Source: an uncultured Clostridia bacterium
GTDB lineage: Bacteria; Bacillota; Clostridia; Lachnospirales; Lachnospiraceae
Reading direction: 5' to 3'
Assembly: GCA_947385955.1 (NCBI GenBank)
Contig: CANDNA010000016.1
Span: forward strand, 1 to 64,000
DNA length: 64,000 nt
The number at the start of each line of letters is the position of its first letter. The first letter of the stretch is position 1. Shown piece by piece: positions 1-7,572 of this stretch. The position numbers were made by a program, and so were the translations under genes. The notes under the pieces are model-generated. The model was not told the origin of the DNA, did not search any database, and was given only the letters and a program-made list of their open reading frames with translations.

Positions 1-705
1 TTTCTTCCTTAAAGCTTTTTGAATAATCTCATCCACATTACTTTCCTTTACTTTTCCTCCTTCATATTTCTGAACTTGAAGCACTGCCTGTTTTGATAAT
101 TCCTCTTCATGTTCCTGTTCCATAAACAATTCTTTTAAACTTTCTGAATCTAAAGCCGCTTTCAAAACCTGTATTGCATATTCGGAAATATTATCCCACC
201 CGCCATACAGATTTCTTACTGCACAATCAATCTGCTGGTAACTTAAAGGATCTCCCATTCTTTCTTGTTCACTCAAGATACCAATAATATCAGACAAATC
301 TTTCTTGTAACGTCTCCCAGACATTAATTTCATGGCAACAAGATATTCCGCGCTAATTGTTCTAATATTCAACACATTAGAATAAGTACGGTAATACTTA
401 GAGTATTGCGATAATTTAGGACTATAAGAACTCGTATTCTTAAAATCCGCATTCAGCCAGCCATTTGGCAGGCCGAGACGGTCTCCTACTGCATTAACTG
501 CCTCTTTCATGGCCGATGATGCTGTTATGACCGCATCTATATCATAGGTCATTTCACGAAACCCATAATTGGCAAGAATTGCCGCACCTCCAACTAACAC
601 AATCTCAGCAGGCGTATTTTTTCCATTTCTCTTCCGAAACTCTTTTGCCAGTTCTTTCAAATAATAGTCCAGATTTTCTTTGGTAAAACCTTTCTCAACA
701 GACAT
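1..705 (-). CDS. Nucleotidyltransferase (AbiEii/DUF6036-like), 3' end cut by window edge
   Basis: My translation of the complement gives 235 codons open to the left edge, starting at the ATG at 705-703. Residues 40-60 or so read GGAAILANYGFREMTYDIDA, which fits the minimal nucleotidyltransferase pattern of a glycine pair followed by Asp-x-Asp. A later stretch with AMKLMSGR and KKDLSDI fits the helical part of DUF6036/AbiEii-like proteins. Such enzymes transfer a nucleotide to RNA or protein and often act as toxins or in phage defence; the substrate here is unknown. The start lies 11 bases inside the end of the XRE gene upstream, so the two are translated together. The C-terminus is outside the window. 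Family call is fairly firm, toxin role is inference. Confidence 0.75.
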   Translation of the reverse strand, partial: MSVEKGFTKENLDYYLKELAKEFRKRNGKNTPAEIVLVGGAAILANYGFREMTYDIDAVITASSAMKEAVNAVGDRLGLPNGWLNADFKNTSSYSPKLSQYSKYYRTYSNVLNIRTISAEYLVAMKLMSGRRYKKDLSDIIGILSEQERMGDPLSYQQIDCAVRNLYGGWDNISEYAIQVLKAALDSESLKELFMEQEHEEELSKQAVLQVQKYEGGKVKESNVDEIIQKALRKK

Positions 706-1297
706 TCCTTACCTCGCTTTCTATAATATTAAACCTCAGAAATTCGGGAATCGCTTCTTTTAAACATTGTTCTTTCATATCAAGGGAACCATCCAAGTTT
801 GCAGCAAGAACAACATCCCGCGGATATAACGGTTCTGACAGTGTACAATTCCTTATATCTTCATAATCATTGCACAATGGGAGTCCATTTTCCCGGCTTA
901 AATAATCTACCATAGCCAGAAGATAAAAACTTTCCCGATACCATTGCCGTTCCCAATAGGTCCTTATTTGATCTTCTTTTAAAATATCAATAATAAAGTC
1001 CATATCCCCTTTATCCTTCACTAAATGGCAGATATTACTTTTATATATTTCAAAATCTCTTAAATTTGGAGCATTTTCATCTTCCTTAAAACATTCTGTC
1101 AAAAGTTCTTCCATTGTCACATGGAGCGTCCTCGCTAATTTATATATTGTTTCTGCCGTACATTTTTCAATCCTGGTTTTTCCTTTCACTATATCTGACA
1201 ATGTAGTATATGGTACATGGCTTTCCTTAGCACACTGATAAACAGAAAGCTTCTTTTCCTTTAACAAACGCATTAATTCCATTTCTCTATTCCCCAT
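695..1297 (-). CDS. XRE-family helix-turn-helix protein paired with nucleotidyltransferase
   Basis: A 200-residue protein. Residues 1-65 form a helix-turn-helix of the XRE type (SVYQCAKESHVPYTTLSDIV, then LARTLHVTMEELL). The C-terminal 130 residues are not recognised; they contain a Trp- and Tyr-rich stretch (TYWERQWYRESFYLLAMVDY) and end at FLRFNIIESEV. I chose the ATG at 1297 (MGNREMEL) because it follows the promoter at 1320-1348; an ATG at 1279 is also possible. A longer reading from a TTG at 1387 would run back through the promoter and is unlikely. The stop overlaps the nucleotidyltransferase gene. In such pairs the HTH partner is often the antitoxin and autorepressor, which is inferred here, not shown. 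Confidence 0.72.
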   Translation of the reverse strand: MGNREMELMRLLKEKKLSVYQCAKESHVPYTTLSDIVKGKTRIEKCTAETIYKLARTLHVTMEELLTECFKEDENAPNLRDFEIYKSNICHLVKDKGDMDFIIDILKEDQIRTYWERQWYRESFYLLAMVDYLSRENGLPLCNDYEDIRNCTLSEPLYPRDVVLAANLDGSLDMKEQCLKEAIPEFLRFNIIESEVRNVC

Positions 1298-1319
1298 TTC
1301 ATGGGTTCTTTTTCTATTG

Positions 1320-1348
1320 ATTATAACGGTATATCGTGATAGTGTCAA
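1320..1348 (-). promoter_or_regulatory. Consensus sigma-A promoter of the XRE-nucleotidyltransferase pair
   Basis: On the minus strand a perfect TTGACA (1348-1343) and a perfect TATAAT (1325-1320) are 17 bases apart. The expected transcript start is near 1313, only about 16 bases ahead of the ATG at 1297. A small TATC-AC-GATA inverted repeat lies in the spacer and could be a binding site for the XRE protein, which is a guess. Confidence 0.8.
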
Positions 1349-1370
1349 GAAATGAAAATCTAACACATAA

Positions 1371-1417
1371 TCAAAAAACCCCTGCAAATGGCATTCTCAC
1401 ACCATTCACAAGGGTTT
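1371..1417 (-). terminator. Rho-independent terminator of rpsB-tsf
   Basis: Minus-strand arms at 1417-1402 and 1391-1376 pair over 16 positions, with three G-U pairs and a 10-base loop, and are followed by a run of six T. It lies about 30 bases after the tsf stop, so the operon ends here. It also separates tsf from the accessory pair. Confidence 0.85.
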
Positions 1418-1448
1418 CTTCATTCAAAATAACCAGACAAACTTCGCC

Positions 1449-2384
1449 TTATGCATTCATCTGCCTTGCCACTTCCTCAGCAAAGTTTTCCTCTTTCTTC
1501 TCAAGTCCTTCACCGGTCTCAAAACGCACAAATCTCTTCACTGAAAGTTTTGCGCTGTTCTCTTTTGCAACCTGCTCAATATATTTTGCAACAGTCTGCT
1601 TACCATCTTCTGCCTTAACATAGGTCTGCTCCAGAAGGCATACTTCTTTCAGTTCTTTGTTCAGACGGCCTGCTACTGCGCCTTCGATCACCTTTTCAGG
1701 CTTGCCTGCCATCTTGGGATCATTTGCGATCTGCGCCATCAGAATTTCTTTCTCATGTGCCTTATATTCTTCGGATACATCCGCTGTGGACACATATTTA
1801 GGAGACAGTGCTGCAATCTGCATTGCAATATTGGTCAGTGCCTCTTTTACTCCGTCATTTACCACATCGGTATCAGCTTCCACGATTACACCGATTCTGC
1901 CACCGCCATGTGTATAAGAAACAACGCAGCCATTCTCTGCCACAACCTTTTCAAATCTTCTGATATTCAGATTCTCTCCGATTACGGCAACTTTGTCCAG
2001 AAGCGCCTCTTTCACTGTTTTGGAAGTATCCTCCTTCCATGCCTCTGCCAGGAAAGCATCCATATCCTGCGCATCAGATGCAACTGCCTGTTCTGCAACT
2101 GCCGATACAAAATTCTGGAACTCTTCATTCTTTGCCACAAAGTCGGTTTCGGAATTGACTTCCACAACAGCCGCCGTCTTTTCGTCCTTTACAATAACAC
2201 GGCACAATCCCTCTGCTGCAATCCTGCTTGCCTTTGTCTCTGCCTTAGCCTGTCCTTTTTTCCGCAATACTTCAACAGCAGCTTCCATATCGCCATTTGT
2301 CTCTGTCAATGCTTTTTTACAATCCATCATACCTGCGCCGGTCAGTTCACGCAGCTCTTTTACCATGCTTGCTGAAATAGCCAT
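1449..2384 (-). CDS. tsf: Translation elongation factor Ts
   Basis: A 311-residue EF-Ts, the nucleotide exchange factor that recycles EF-Tu from GDP to GTP during translation. The N-terminal UBA-like part carries the family signature (VKELRELTGAGMMDCKKALT) and the exchange core has SETDFVAKN near residue 80. The ATG at 2384 (MAISASMV) is preferred over one three codons upstream at 2393, because GGAGG is 10 bases from the first and only about 2 from the second. It follows rpsB closely, as in most bacteria. The pyrH and frr genes that usually come next are absent: a terminator and an accessory pair follow instead. Confidence 0.97.
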   Translation of the reverse strand: MAISASMVKELRELTGAGMMDCKKALTETNGDMEAAVEVLRKKGQAKAETKASRIAAEGLCRVIVKDEKTAAVVEVNSETDFVAKNEEFQNFVSAVAEQAVASDAQDMDAFLAEAWKEDTSKTVKEALLDKVAVIGENLNIRRFEKVVAENGCVVSYTHGGGRIGVIVEADTDVVNDGVKEALTNIAMQIAALSPKYVSTADVSEEYKAHEKEILMAQIANDPKMAGKPEKVIEGAVAGRLNKELKEVCLLEQTYVKAEDGKQTVAKYIEQVAKENSAKLSVKRFVRFETGEGLEKKEENFAEEVARQMNA

Positions 2385-2420
2385 TTTATTCATTCCTCCA
2401 TATCAATATCAATTGATCAC

Positions 2421-3158
2421 TTATGCTTCCTCAGCCTCTTCTGCGGCTGTCTCTGCTTCTTCTGCATCCATAGCTTCGCCCTGATTTGCTTCAATCACAG
2501 CATCCGCCATTTTGGAAACAATCAGCTTCACTGCCCTGATCGCATCATCATTACCCGGTATGATATAATCCAGTTCTTCCGGATCACAGTTGGTATCCCC
2601 GATACCGATCAATGTGATACCCAATGTATGCGCTTCCTGTACACAGATTTTTTCTTTTTTGGGATCTACCACAAAAATGGCATCCGGAATCCTGGGCATT
2701 TCTTTGATGCCGCCCAGATTCTTCTCCAGCTTATCCCATTCTTTCTTCAATTTGATTACTTCCTTCTTGGGAAGTACATCAAAAGTACCGTCCTGAGACA
2801 TCACCTCAATCGCTTTCAGTCTTTCAATTCTGCTCTTGATGGTTTTGAAGTTGGTCAGCATACCGCCAAGCCATCTTTCATTTACATAAAACATACCGCA
2901 GCGCTCCGCTTCGGCCTTGACCGCGTCCTGGGCCTGTTTCTTGGTTCCCACGAACAGGATGGTTCCTCCCTGGGATACAATATCCGCAACCGCACGGTAC
3001 GCTTCGTCTACCTTGCCCACTGACTTCTGCAGGTCAATGATATGGATACCGTTTCTCTCTGTAAAGATATAAGGCGCCATTTTAGGATTCCATCTTCTTG
3101 TCTGATGTCCAAAATGCACACCTGCTTCTAACAACTGCTTCATTGAAATAACGCTCAT
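2421..3158 (-). CDS. rpsB: 30S ribosomal protein S2
   Basis: A 245-residue S2 protein, placed on the back of the small ribosomal subunit. Family motifs are clear: [20 protein letters not shown] at the start, [13 protein letters not shown], and [18 protein letters not shown]. The C-terminus is an acidic Glu/Ala tail. The start at 3158 has GGAGGT 8 bases upstream and gives the usual S2 N-terminus. The reading frame stays open another 48 codons upstream without family similarity; that part is the transcribed leader. Confidence 0.97.
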   Translation of the reverse strand: MSVISMKQLLEAGVHFGHQTRRWNPKMAPYIFTERNGIHIIDLQKSVGKVDEAYRAVADIVSQGGTILFVGTKKQAQDAVKAEAERCGMFYVNERWLGGMLTNFKTIKSRIERLKAIEVMSQDGTFDVLPKKEVIKLKKEWDKLEKNLGGIKEMPRIPDAIFVVDPKKEKICVQEAHTLGITLIGIGDTNCDPEELDYIIPGNDDAIRAVKLIVSKMADAVIEANQGEAMDAEEAETAAEEAEEA

Positions 3159-3267
3159 TTTTTTTACCTCCGTTTGGTTTCTCTCTTCCGCACATTTCCT
3201 CTTTGTCAGCCACTCCCGCGTCGAAAAAGCACCGGCTGCAAATCCATGCACGTGTTTTTTACACAAC
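3159..3267 (-). promoter_or_regulatory. 5' leader of rpsB, possible autoregulatory RNA
   Basis: About 109 bases lie between the predicted transcript start and the rpsB ATG. The minus strand can fold a GTGT/ACAC hairpin near its 5' end and a CAGCC/GGCTG-closed stem further down. Leaders that bind S2 are known in other bacteria, but I did not recognise a described class. Regulatory function is inference. Confidence 0.35.
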
Positions 3268-3273
3268 ATGGTA

Positions 3274-3302
3274 ATTTTATCATAAGAAAATCCCTCTGAC
3301 AA
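3274..3302 (-). promoter_or_regulatory. Promoter of rpsB-tsf
   Basis: TTGTCA (3302-3297) and TAAAAT (3279-3274) on the minus strand are 17 bases apart. The -35 hexamer starts in the loop of the preceding terminator hairpin and runs into its downstream arm, so the two signals share bases. Confidence 0.65.
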
Positions 3303-3312
3303 GAGGGATTTT
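3287..3312 (-). terminator. Terminator of the fla/che operon
   Basis: An 11-base perfect stem (3312-3302 with 3297-3287) with a 4-base loop follows the last gene of the motility operon by only a few bases. The descending arm ends in TTTT and then CTTATG, so the T-run is short. It may end only part of the transcripts. Confidence 0.65.
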
Positions 3313-3319
3313 TAAGGAC

Positions 3320-3892
3320 TTACTGACTTCTCGTAATAATCCGGGCAATTTCTTCTGCTGTCGCCCCTTCCCGGATTTCGTAGTTTCCCGTACACAGTTT
3401 TTTGTCATATCCATTCTGGCATAGAAAACCATCATAGATATCGGCTGATTCCACCAGCCCCAGCGCCGCCAGCTTTCTGCTCACTGCAAAGGAGCCTTCT
3501 CCCGGATAAATAGATATCATCACCGTAGATAAAGTTTCCGGCCCACTCTCCGGCCCGGTCTGTGCATACCTCTCTGCAGACGCTTCTTCATCCACCTGGC
3601 TGTCCGGCTCTTCGGTATTGGCTTCAGGCAGAGAAGCCTCCACCGGGTTTTCGCCTTCTTTCTCTGCATCCTGTATCACTTCATCGTTTTCCGTCAGTTT
3701 ATCCGTTTCCGGAATTTGATCTTCCGGCCCGGAAATTTCTGTCAGCACACCATCTACCATCCCCAGTTCTCTGGCTCTGGCAATGATCTGGGCATCCGTC
3801 ATATCCCCTTTTCCTTTTGCGGCCACACTCATCAGCACTGCCGTAACCGCAATGCCAATGCCGAGCCCCCGCAAATAATATTTTAGCCTCAT
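3320..3892 (-). CDS. Membrane-anchored protein with MltG/YceG-like LysM subdomain, no transglycosylase domain
   Basis: A 190-residue protein. Residues 8-25 form one hydrophobic anchor. Residues 30-45 (MTDAQIIARARELGMVDG) form a short helix, and about 48-120 is an acidic Pro/Glu/Ser-rich linker. Residues 122-190 resemble the small LysM-like domain at the start of endolytic transglycosylase MltG: ISIYPGEGSF, KLAALGLVES, and LCTGNYEIREGATAEEIARI. The catalytic MltG domain and its glutamate are absent. The protein probably sits in the membrane with the domain outside, perhaps touching the wall. It is the last gene of the motility operon, a few bases after the gene at 3899-4732. The domain call is moderate and the function unknown. 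Confidence 0.55.
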   Translation of the reverse strand: MRLKYYLRGLGIGIAVTAVLMSVAAKGKGDMTDAQIIARARELGMVDGVLTEISGPEDQIPETDKLTENDEVIQDAEKEGENPVEASLPEANTEEPDSQVDEEASAERYAQTGPESGPETLSTVMISIYPGEGSFAVSRKLAALGLVESADIYDGFLCQNGYDKKLCTGNYEIREGATAEEIARIITRSQ

Positions 3893-3898
3893 ATTCCG

Positions 3899-4732
3899 TT
3901 ATACCCCTTTGAACAAATCAATGACCAGCTTGACTTCTCCGATTCCCAGTCCCAGTTCTTTCGCAATGGCCATATTGGATTTTCCGGCCCGGTGCAGTGC
4001 AAGTATTTTCTCGTTATTATTTTTTCCGTCCTCACCAGAGCTGGCAAAAGAAAGAGCCACAGCAGGTATCTCTCCTGCCCCTGATTCCACAGAAGCTGAT
4101 ACCACTTCGGATATTACCGGCACTGCTGGCAATCCCGGACCTGCCGGTACTTTTTTTACCGGTTTTTCCGCTCTCACCGGTATTCTTACTACCTCCGGTT
4201 TACCGGCACGGATCACTTCGATCCCCGTCAGGGGCGGCGGTATCACTTCTACTTCTACTGGCTCTGCAATTTCTTCTGCCCCCATAGCCTCAGCCGTCAT
4301 CCGGATATCCGCTTCCGCATCCCGGAGCTGCTGCAGGGCATCCTTTGTACGCCTCTCTGCATCCGCTACAGTTTCTTTCAGGCTTTGCTGCTTTTCATTC
4401 AGCATATCATACAAAAACACCACTTCTTCATGATTCTTGTGAATGGCTTCCAGCACGGTATCCGAATATTCATTTACTGCCATAATCTTTTCGTTGGAAA
4501 GACGTTCCATAGAACGTTCCGCTTTCTCCATCGCATAGGCAGCCGTTTCCTCCACAATATCGGAAACTCTGAACCTCATATTTTTAATCTGCTCTTCCAG
4601 CATGTTCTGAATCTGCACTTCGTTCAGCCGCTTATCGGCCTCCCGCATTTTTTGTTTTTTTTCCGGAATCACAAAGCTGGCCACAAAAACACTGAGCCCC
4701 AGAACCAGCAGTAAAATTTCTGTTATTCCCAT
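3899..4732 (-). CDS. Membrane coiled-coil protein (DUF6115-like), SwrB position
   Basis: A 277-residue protein with one N-terminal membrane span (residues 3-22) and long charged helices with coiled-coil character (about 28-150). A Pro/Val/Glu-rich linker follows (about 155-240). The C-terminal 35 residues look like a small helix-turn-helix: ILALHRAGKSNMAIAKELGL, then GEVKLVIDLF. The build recalls B. subtilis SwrB, which has one N-terminal span, a coiled coil and a short conserved tail. SwrB is coded between sigD and rpsB and helps activate flagellar export. This gene has the same place on the chromosome. Family naming is from memory and a shared function with SwrB is inference. Confidence 0.55.
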   Translation of the reverse strand: MGITEILLLVLGLSVFVASFVIPEKKQKMREADKRLNEVQIQNMLEEQIKNMRFRVSDIVEETAAYAMEKAERSMERLSNEKIMAVNEYSDTVLEAIHKNHEEVVFLYDMLNEKQQSLKETVADAERRTKDALQQLRDAEADIRMTAEAMGAEEIAEPVEVEVIPPPLTGIEVIRAGKPEVVRIPVRAEKPVKKVPAGPGLPAVPVISEVVSASVESGAGEIPAVALSFASSGEDGKNNNEKILALHRAGKSNMAIAKELGLGIGEVKLVIDLFKGV

Positions 4733-4734
4733 AG

Positions 4735-5049
4735 CTATATCTTTATGTCAAAGGACTGACGTCCTTTCACGATTACCTTTCCATTTGGATTTTCTTCTTT
4801 TTTCCTTCGTCTGCCGCCATCTCCCTGATACTCATTCCCGCCTTTTTCCCTGGCATCAAACTTTTTCTCTTCTTTTCTGATATCATCTTTCTGAACTACC
4901 TGCGAACGCCGGACATCCAGCTCTTTTTCAAAACTGTCCTGAAAAGCCATCTGGTTGACCATCCCTCGGTTGTCCTCGTTCTGTTTGATGGTGGAATAAT
5001 CCTGTGTCCTGGAAATCACACCATTGAGTTCAATCGGTCCCAGTCCCAT
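4735..5049 (-). CDS. Conserved-looking 104-residue protein of the fla operon, function unknown
   Basis: A small hydrophilic protein with no membrane span or signal peptide. It begins MGLGPIELNGVISRTQDYS, then has a Gln/Asn-rich stretch. A highly charged middle carries KKFDAREKGGNEYQG, and the end is a basic RRRKK patch with KVIVKGRQSFDIKI. It ends 3 bases before the SwrB-like gene and follows the DUF342 gene by about 30 bases, so it is co-transcribed with motility genes. I do not recognise a named family. A role in flagellar function is suggested only by the operon. Confidence 0.6.
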   Translation of the reverse strand: MGLGPIELNGVISRTQDYSTIKQNEDNRGMVNQMAFQDSFEKELDVRRSQVVQKDDIRKEEKKFDAREKGGNEYQGDGGRRRKKEENPNGKVIVKGRQSFDIKI

Positions 5050-5078
5050 TTCAATCCCTCATTTCCCGCTTACTGTTC

Positions 5079-6668
5079 TTACATTCCCCGCATTTTTACT
5101 TCGCCCCGTTCCCGGACAAACCTGCAGTACCCTGCATTCCCCTTGACCACCAGAGACACATCCCCGATCACGATGCGCGTACCTGCATAGACATTTCCGG
5201 ATACGGCTACTGCGGCGTGCTTGCAGTTTTCCAGAATTTCCTGCAGTTCATCCAGCTTGCGGTTGTCTTTTCTGACTTCTTTTTTCGCTGAATGATACAG
5301 AACATACAATTCTTTAATATAGGAAATCTGGTCACCGGGCAGCGGCAGTCCCTTTTTTACCTTGTCAGATGCCGATGACAGGATCGGATGCAACTGTCTG
5401 AGCAGCTTGTTATTCTCTGAAATTTCATCCTCCAGATCCTGTATCCGCTGCTTTAAAGCAGGGCTGACGCCCACTTCCACCACCGTATCAGCCCCCATAT
5501 TGGAACCCAGGTTTTTTACATTGACCCCATTGGAAGCACGGATATATCCACCTGTAATAAACCCGCGCCGTCCACCCACATGCACTGCGTCCATAGCGCT
5601 CACTTTGCTGTGCAGAATAGAATCACTGTCCACATAACCGCCTGCACTGACTTCCGCATTTTCAAAAAACTTGGCAATCACGTTGCCGCCTGCATTGATC
5701 CGGCCTTTTCCCATGCCGTTCATCCCCCTGGCAATCACCACATCGCCTCCGGCATCAATCACTGCTCCCTCCACAACGCCTTCTACCACCACATTGCCGC
5801 CTGCATGTACCGAATAATTTTCACAGACACTGCCCGTTATCTGTACACTGCCCGAATATTCAATATTTCCGGTAGAACTGTCCACAGCTTTTAAAGACAA
5901 CACATCCGAGACAGAAACCCGATCTCCCTCCAGCGTAATATGACCGCTCACTTTCGCGATCAGTTCGTTTCCATCCTCTGACAGTTCCACATTTTTTCCA
6001 AAACGAAGATGCGCTTTTTTTGTTTCCCTTCCGGGAATGAGTTCTCCCCGGACAGTCCTGCCGGGCTGGGAAGGCACCGGAGGAATCAGCCGGGCCAGCA
6101 CATCTCCGCTGTTACAGTTATTGATCGTATTCAGGTGGAAAAAATCCACACTTCCGTCTTCCTGCAGCGTAGGCCGGGCCTTGGTATCCGTATTAAAAAG
6201 GAACTCAACCCTGGCATCTTCGCCCCGTGTTCTCTCCTGTCCCAGAGCCATCTCGTAGTCTTTACAATATTGCCGCCGGGCCAGAAAACGTTCCAGTACC
6301 TCCTCACATATGCCGAATACAACCCCCCGGCTTTTTAAATCATTGATAATTTCTTCTTTGTCCATCACCTTGCCATCATTGGACGGGGCATAAAACCGCA
6401 CGGTTGCCGACATGGCGTCCCCAGAGATCCAAACCTTTAACATCTCCTCTTCCGGCATTCCTTTTCTGGTATTCAGAAAAACCTTTTTAGGTTCTCCTGA
6501 CAATTCTTTTGCAGCAGCATAAAGAGCGGACAGATTGTAATCAATTTCCCGAAATGTAAGATAATCTGCCACTTCTGTAATATCCAGTTCCAATCCGCCA
6601 TCTTTTGCCGGATATAGCATGACGCTTGTTTGCATCTCTTCATTTATGATCTGAAAATATCCATTCAT
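5079..6668 (-). CDS. DUF342 (FapA-family) beta-helix protein
   Basis: A 529-residue protein of the DUF342/FapA family. The N-terminal 170 residues are mixed alpha/beta. Residues 180-400 hold glycine-rich imperfect repeats typical of a right-handed beta-helix (SVHAGGNVVVEGVVEGAVID, INAGGNVIAKFFENAEVSAG, VHVGGRRGFITGGYIRASNG). A coiled-coil segment of about 65 residues follows, and a last beta part (VSGNVYAGTRIVIGDVSLVV). These proteins are cytoplasmic and often sit next to chemotaxis or sigma-factor genes; their job is not settled. Here it follows sigD by about 30 bases. Confidence 0.8.
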   Translation of the reverse strand: MNGYFQIINEEMQTSVMLYPAKDGGLELDITEVADYLTFREIDYNLSALYAAAKELSGEPKKVFLNTRKGMPEEEMLKVWISGDAMSATVRFYAPSNDGKVMDKEEIINDLKSRGVVFGICEEVLERFLARRQYCKDYEMALGQERTRGEDARVEFLFNTDTKARPTLQEDGSVDFFHLNTINNCNSGDVLARLIPPVPSQPGRTVRGELIPGRETKKAHLRFGKNVELSEDGNELIAKVSGHITLEGDRVSVSDVLSLKAVDSSTGNIEYSGSVQITGSVCENYSVHAGGNVVVEGVVEGAVIDAGGDVVIARGMNGMGKGRINAGGNVIAKFFENAEVSAGGYVDSDSILHSKVSAMDAVHVGGRRGFITGGYIRASNGVNVKNLGSNMGADTVVEVGVSPALKQRIQDLEDEISENNKLLRQLHPILSSASDKVKKGLPLPGDQISYIKELYVLYHSAKKEVRKDNRKLDELQEILENCKHAAVAVSGNVYAGTRIVIGDVSLVVKGNAGYCRFVRERGEVKMRGM

Positions 6669-6699
6669 CCATCCACCATCTGCCTCTGCTTTTGCCTGT

Positions 6700-7464
6700 C
6701 TAATCAGATAAAATTCCCATATAATGACCCATTTTGGTTTTCATCTTCTGTAATGCTTTTGTGTGAAGCTGGGATACCCTGGATTCAGTCACCTCCAAAA
6801 TATGACTGATTTCCTTCAGGGTCAGTTCCTCATAGTAATATAACTCAATTACTCTTCTTTCTTTTTCCGTCAGAAGTGTGAGAGATTCTTTCAGAACCTT
6901 TGCCAGCTCACTCTGTTCCATCGCTTTTTCCGGACTGTCAAACTGTCCGGAGCCATGCCTGTCACTGGGAATCTCACTTCCCTGTTCCAGATATTCGTTA
7001 AGAGATACAATGCCTGTGATCTTCATTTGAGACTGCCATTCCGTATACTCCTCCTCACTGATCCCAAGTCCCGCTGCAATCTCTTCATCCATTGCCGGCC
7101 TGCCTGTCTGTGTTTCAATCTCCCTGATCACTGCATCTATCTTCTTCTGTTTTTGACGGATCGTTCTCGGAATCCAGTCCATCTTACGTATCTGATCCAG
7201 AATAGCGCCACGAATACGCAGACTGGCATAGGTTTCAAATTTTACTTCTTTCAGAGAATCAAACTTATCTATCGCATCTATCAGCCCGAATATCCCATAG
7301 CTGACCAGATCCTCATATTCCACATTGTATCCCAGATACATACTGAGCCTGCCCGCCACAACTTTAACCAGAGGTGCATATTCCAGAATAATCTTTTCTC
7401 TGATGTCTGCCTGTCTGGTCCGCCCATAGTCGGCCCACATCTTTTTTCTGGCCGTTTCGTCCAT
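6700..7464 (-). CDS. sigD: Flagellar sigma factor (sigma-28/SigD, FliA/WhiG family)
   Basis: A 254-residue sigma factor for late flagellar genes such as flagellin and chemoreceptors. Region 2 includes YAPLVKVVAGRL and the core-binding part EYEDLVSYGIFGLIDAIDKF. Region 3 has DEEIAAGLGISEEEY and region 4 ends in TLKEISHILEVTESRVSQLH. The start at 7464 (MDETARKKMW) has GGAGG 5 bases upstream; the frame is open 19 codons further without family similarity. It is near the end of the operon, as sigD is in B. subtilis, where position affects SigD level. No flgM gene, which would code for its inhibitor, is in the window. Confidence 0.93.
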   Translation of the reverse strand: MDETARKKMWADYGRTRQADIREKIILEYAPLVKVVAGRLSMYLGYNVEYEDLVSYGIFGLIDAIDKFDSLKEVKFETYASLRIRGAILDQIRKMDWIPRTIRQKQKKIDAVIREIETQTGRPAMDEEIAAGLGISEEEYTEWQSQMKITGIVSLNEYLEQGSEIPSDRHGSGQFDSPEKAMEQSELAKVLKESLTLLTEKERRVIELYYYEELTLKEISHILEVTESRVSQLHTKALQKMKTKMGHYMGILSD

Positions 7465-7572
7465 AATATCCTCCAAGACTATGATATTATGCCACCAAAC
7501 CAAAGGTTTGCTGACCTGCATGCACTTCCGTGTGCCTCCTTATGAAAATCATGCACAGACATAGCCCAAAAG

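Noticed and set aside
1298-1387. Longer XRE protein from a TTG at 1387
   Set aside because: The extra 30 residues would be read through the consensus promoter and the tsf terminator arm.
3159-3302. N-terminal extension of rpsB by 48 codons
   Set aside because: The extension has no S2 similarity and covers the promoter. The ATG at 3158 has a strong ribosome site.
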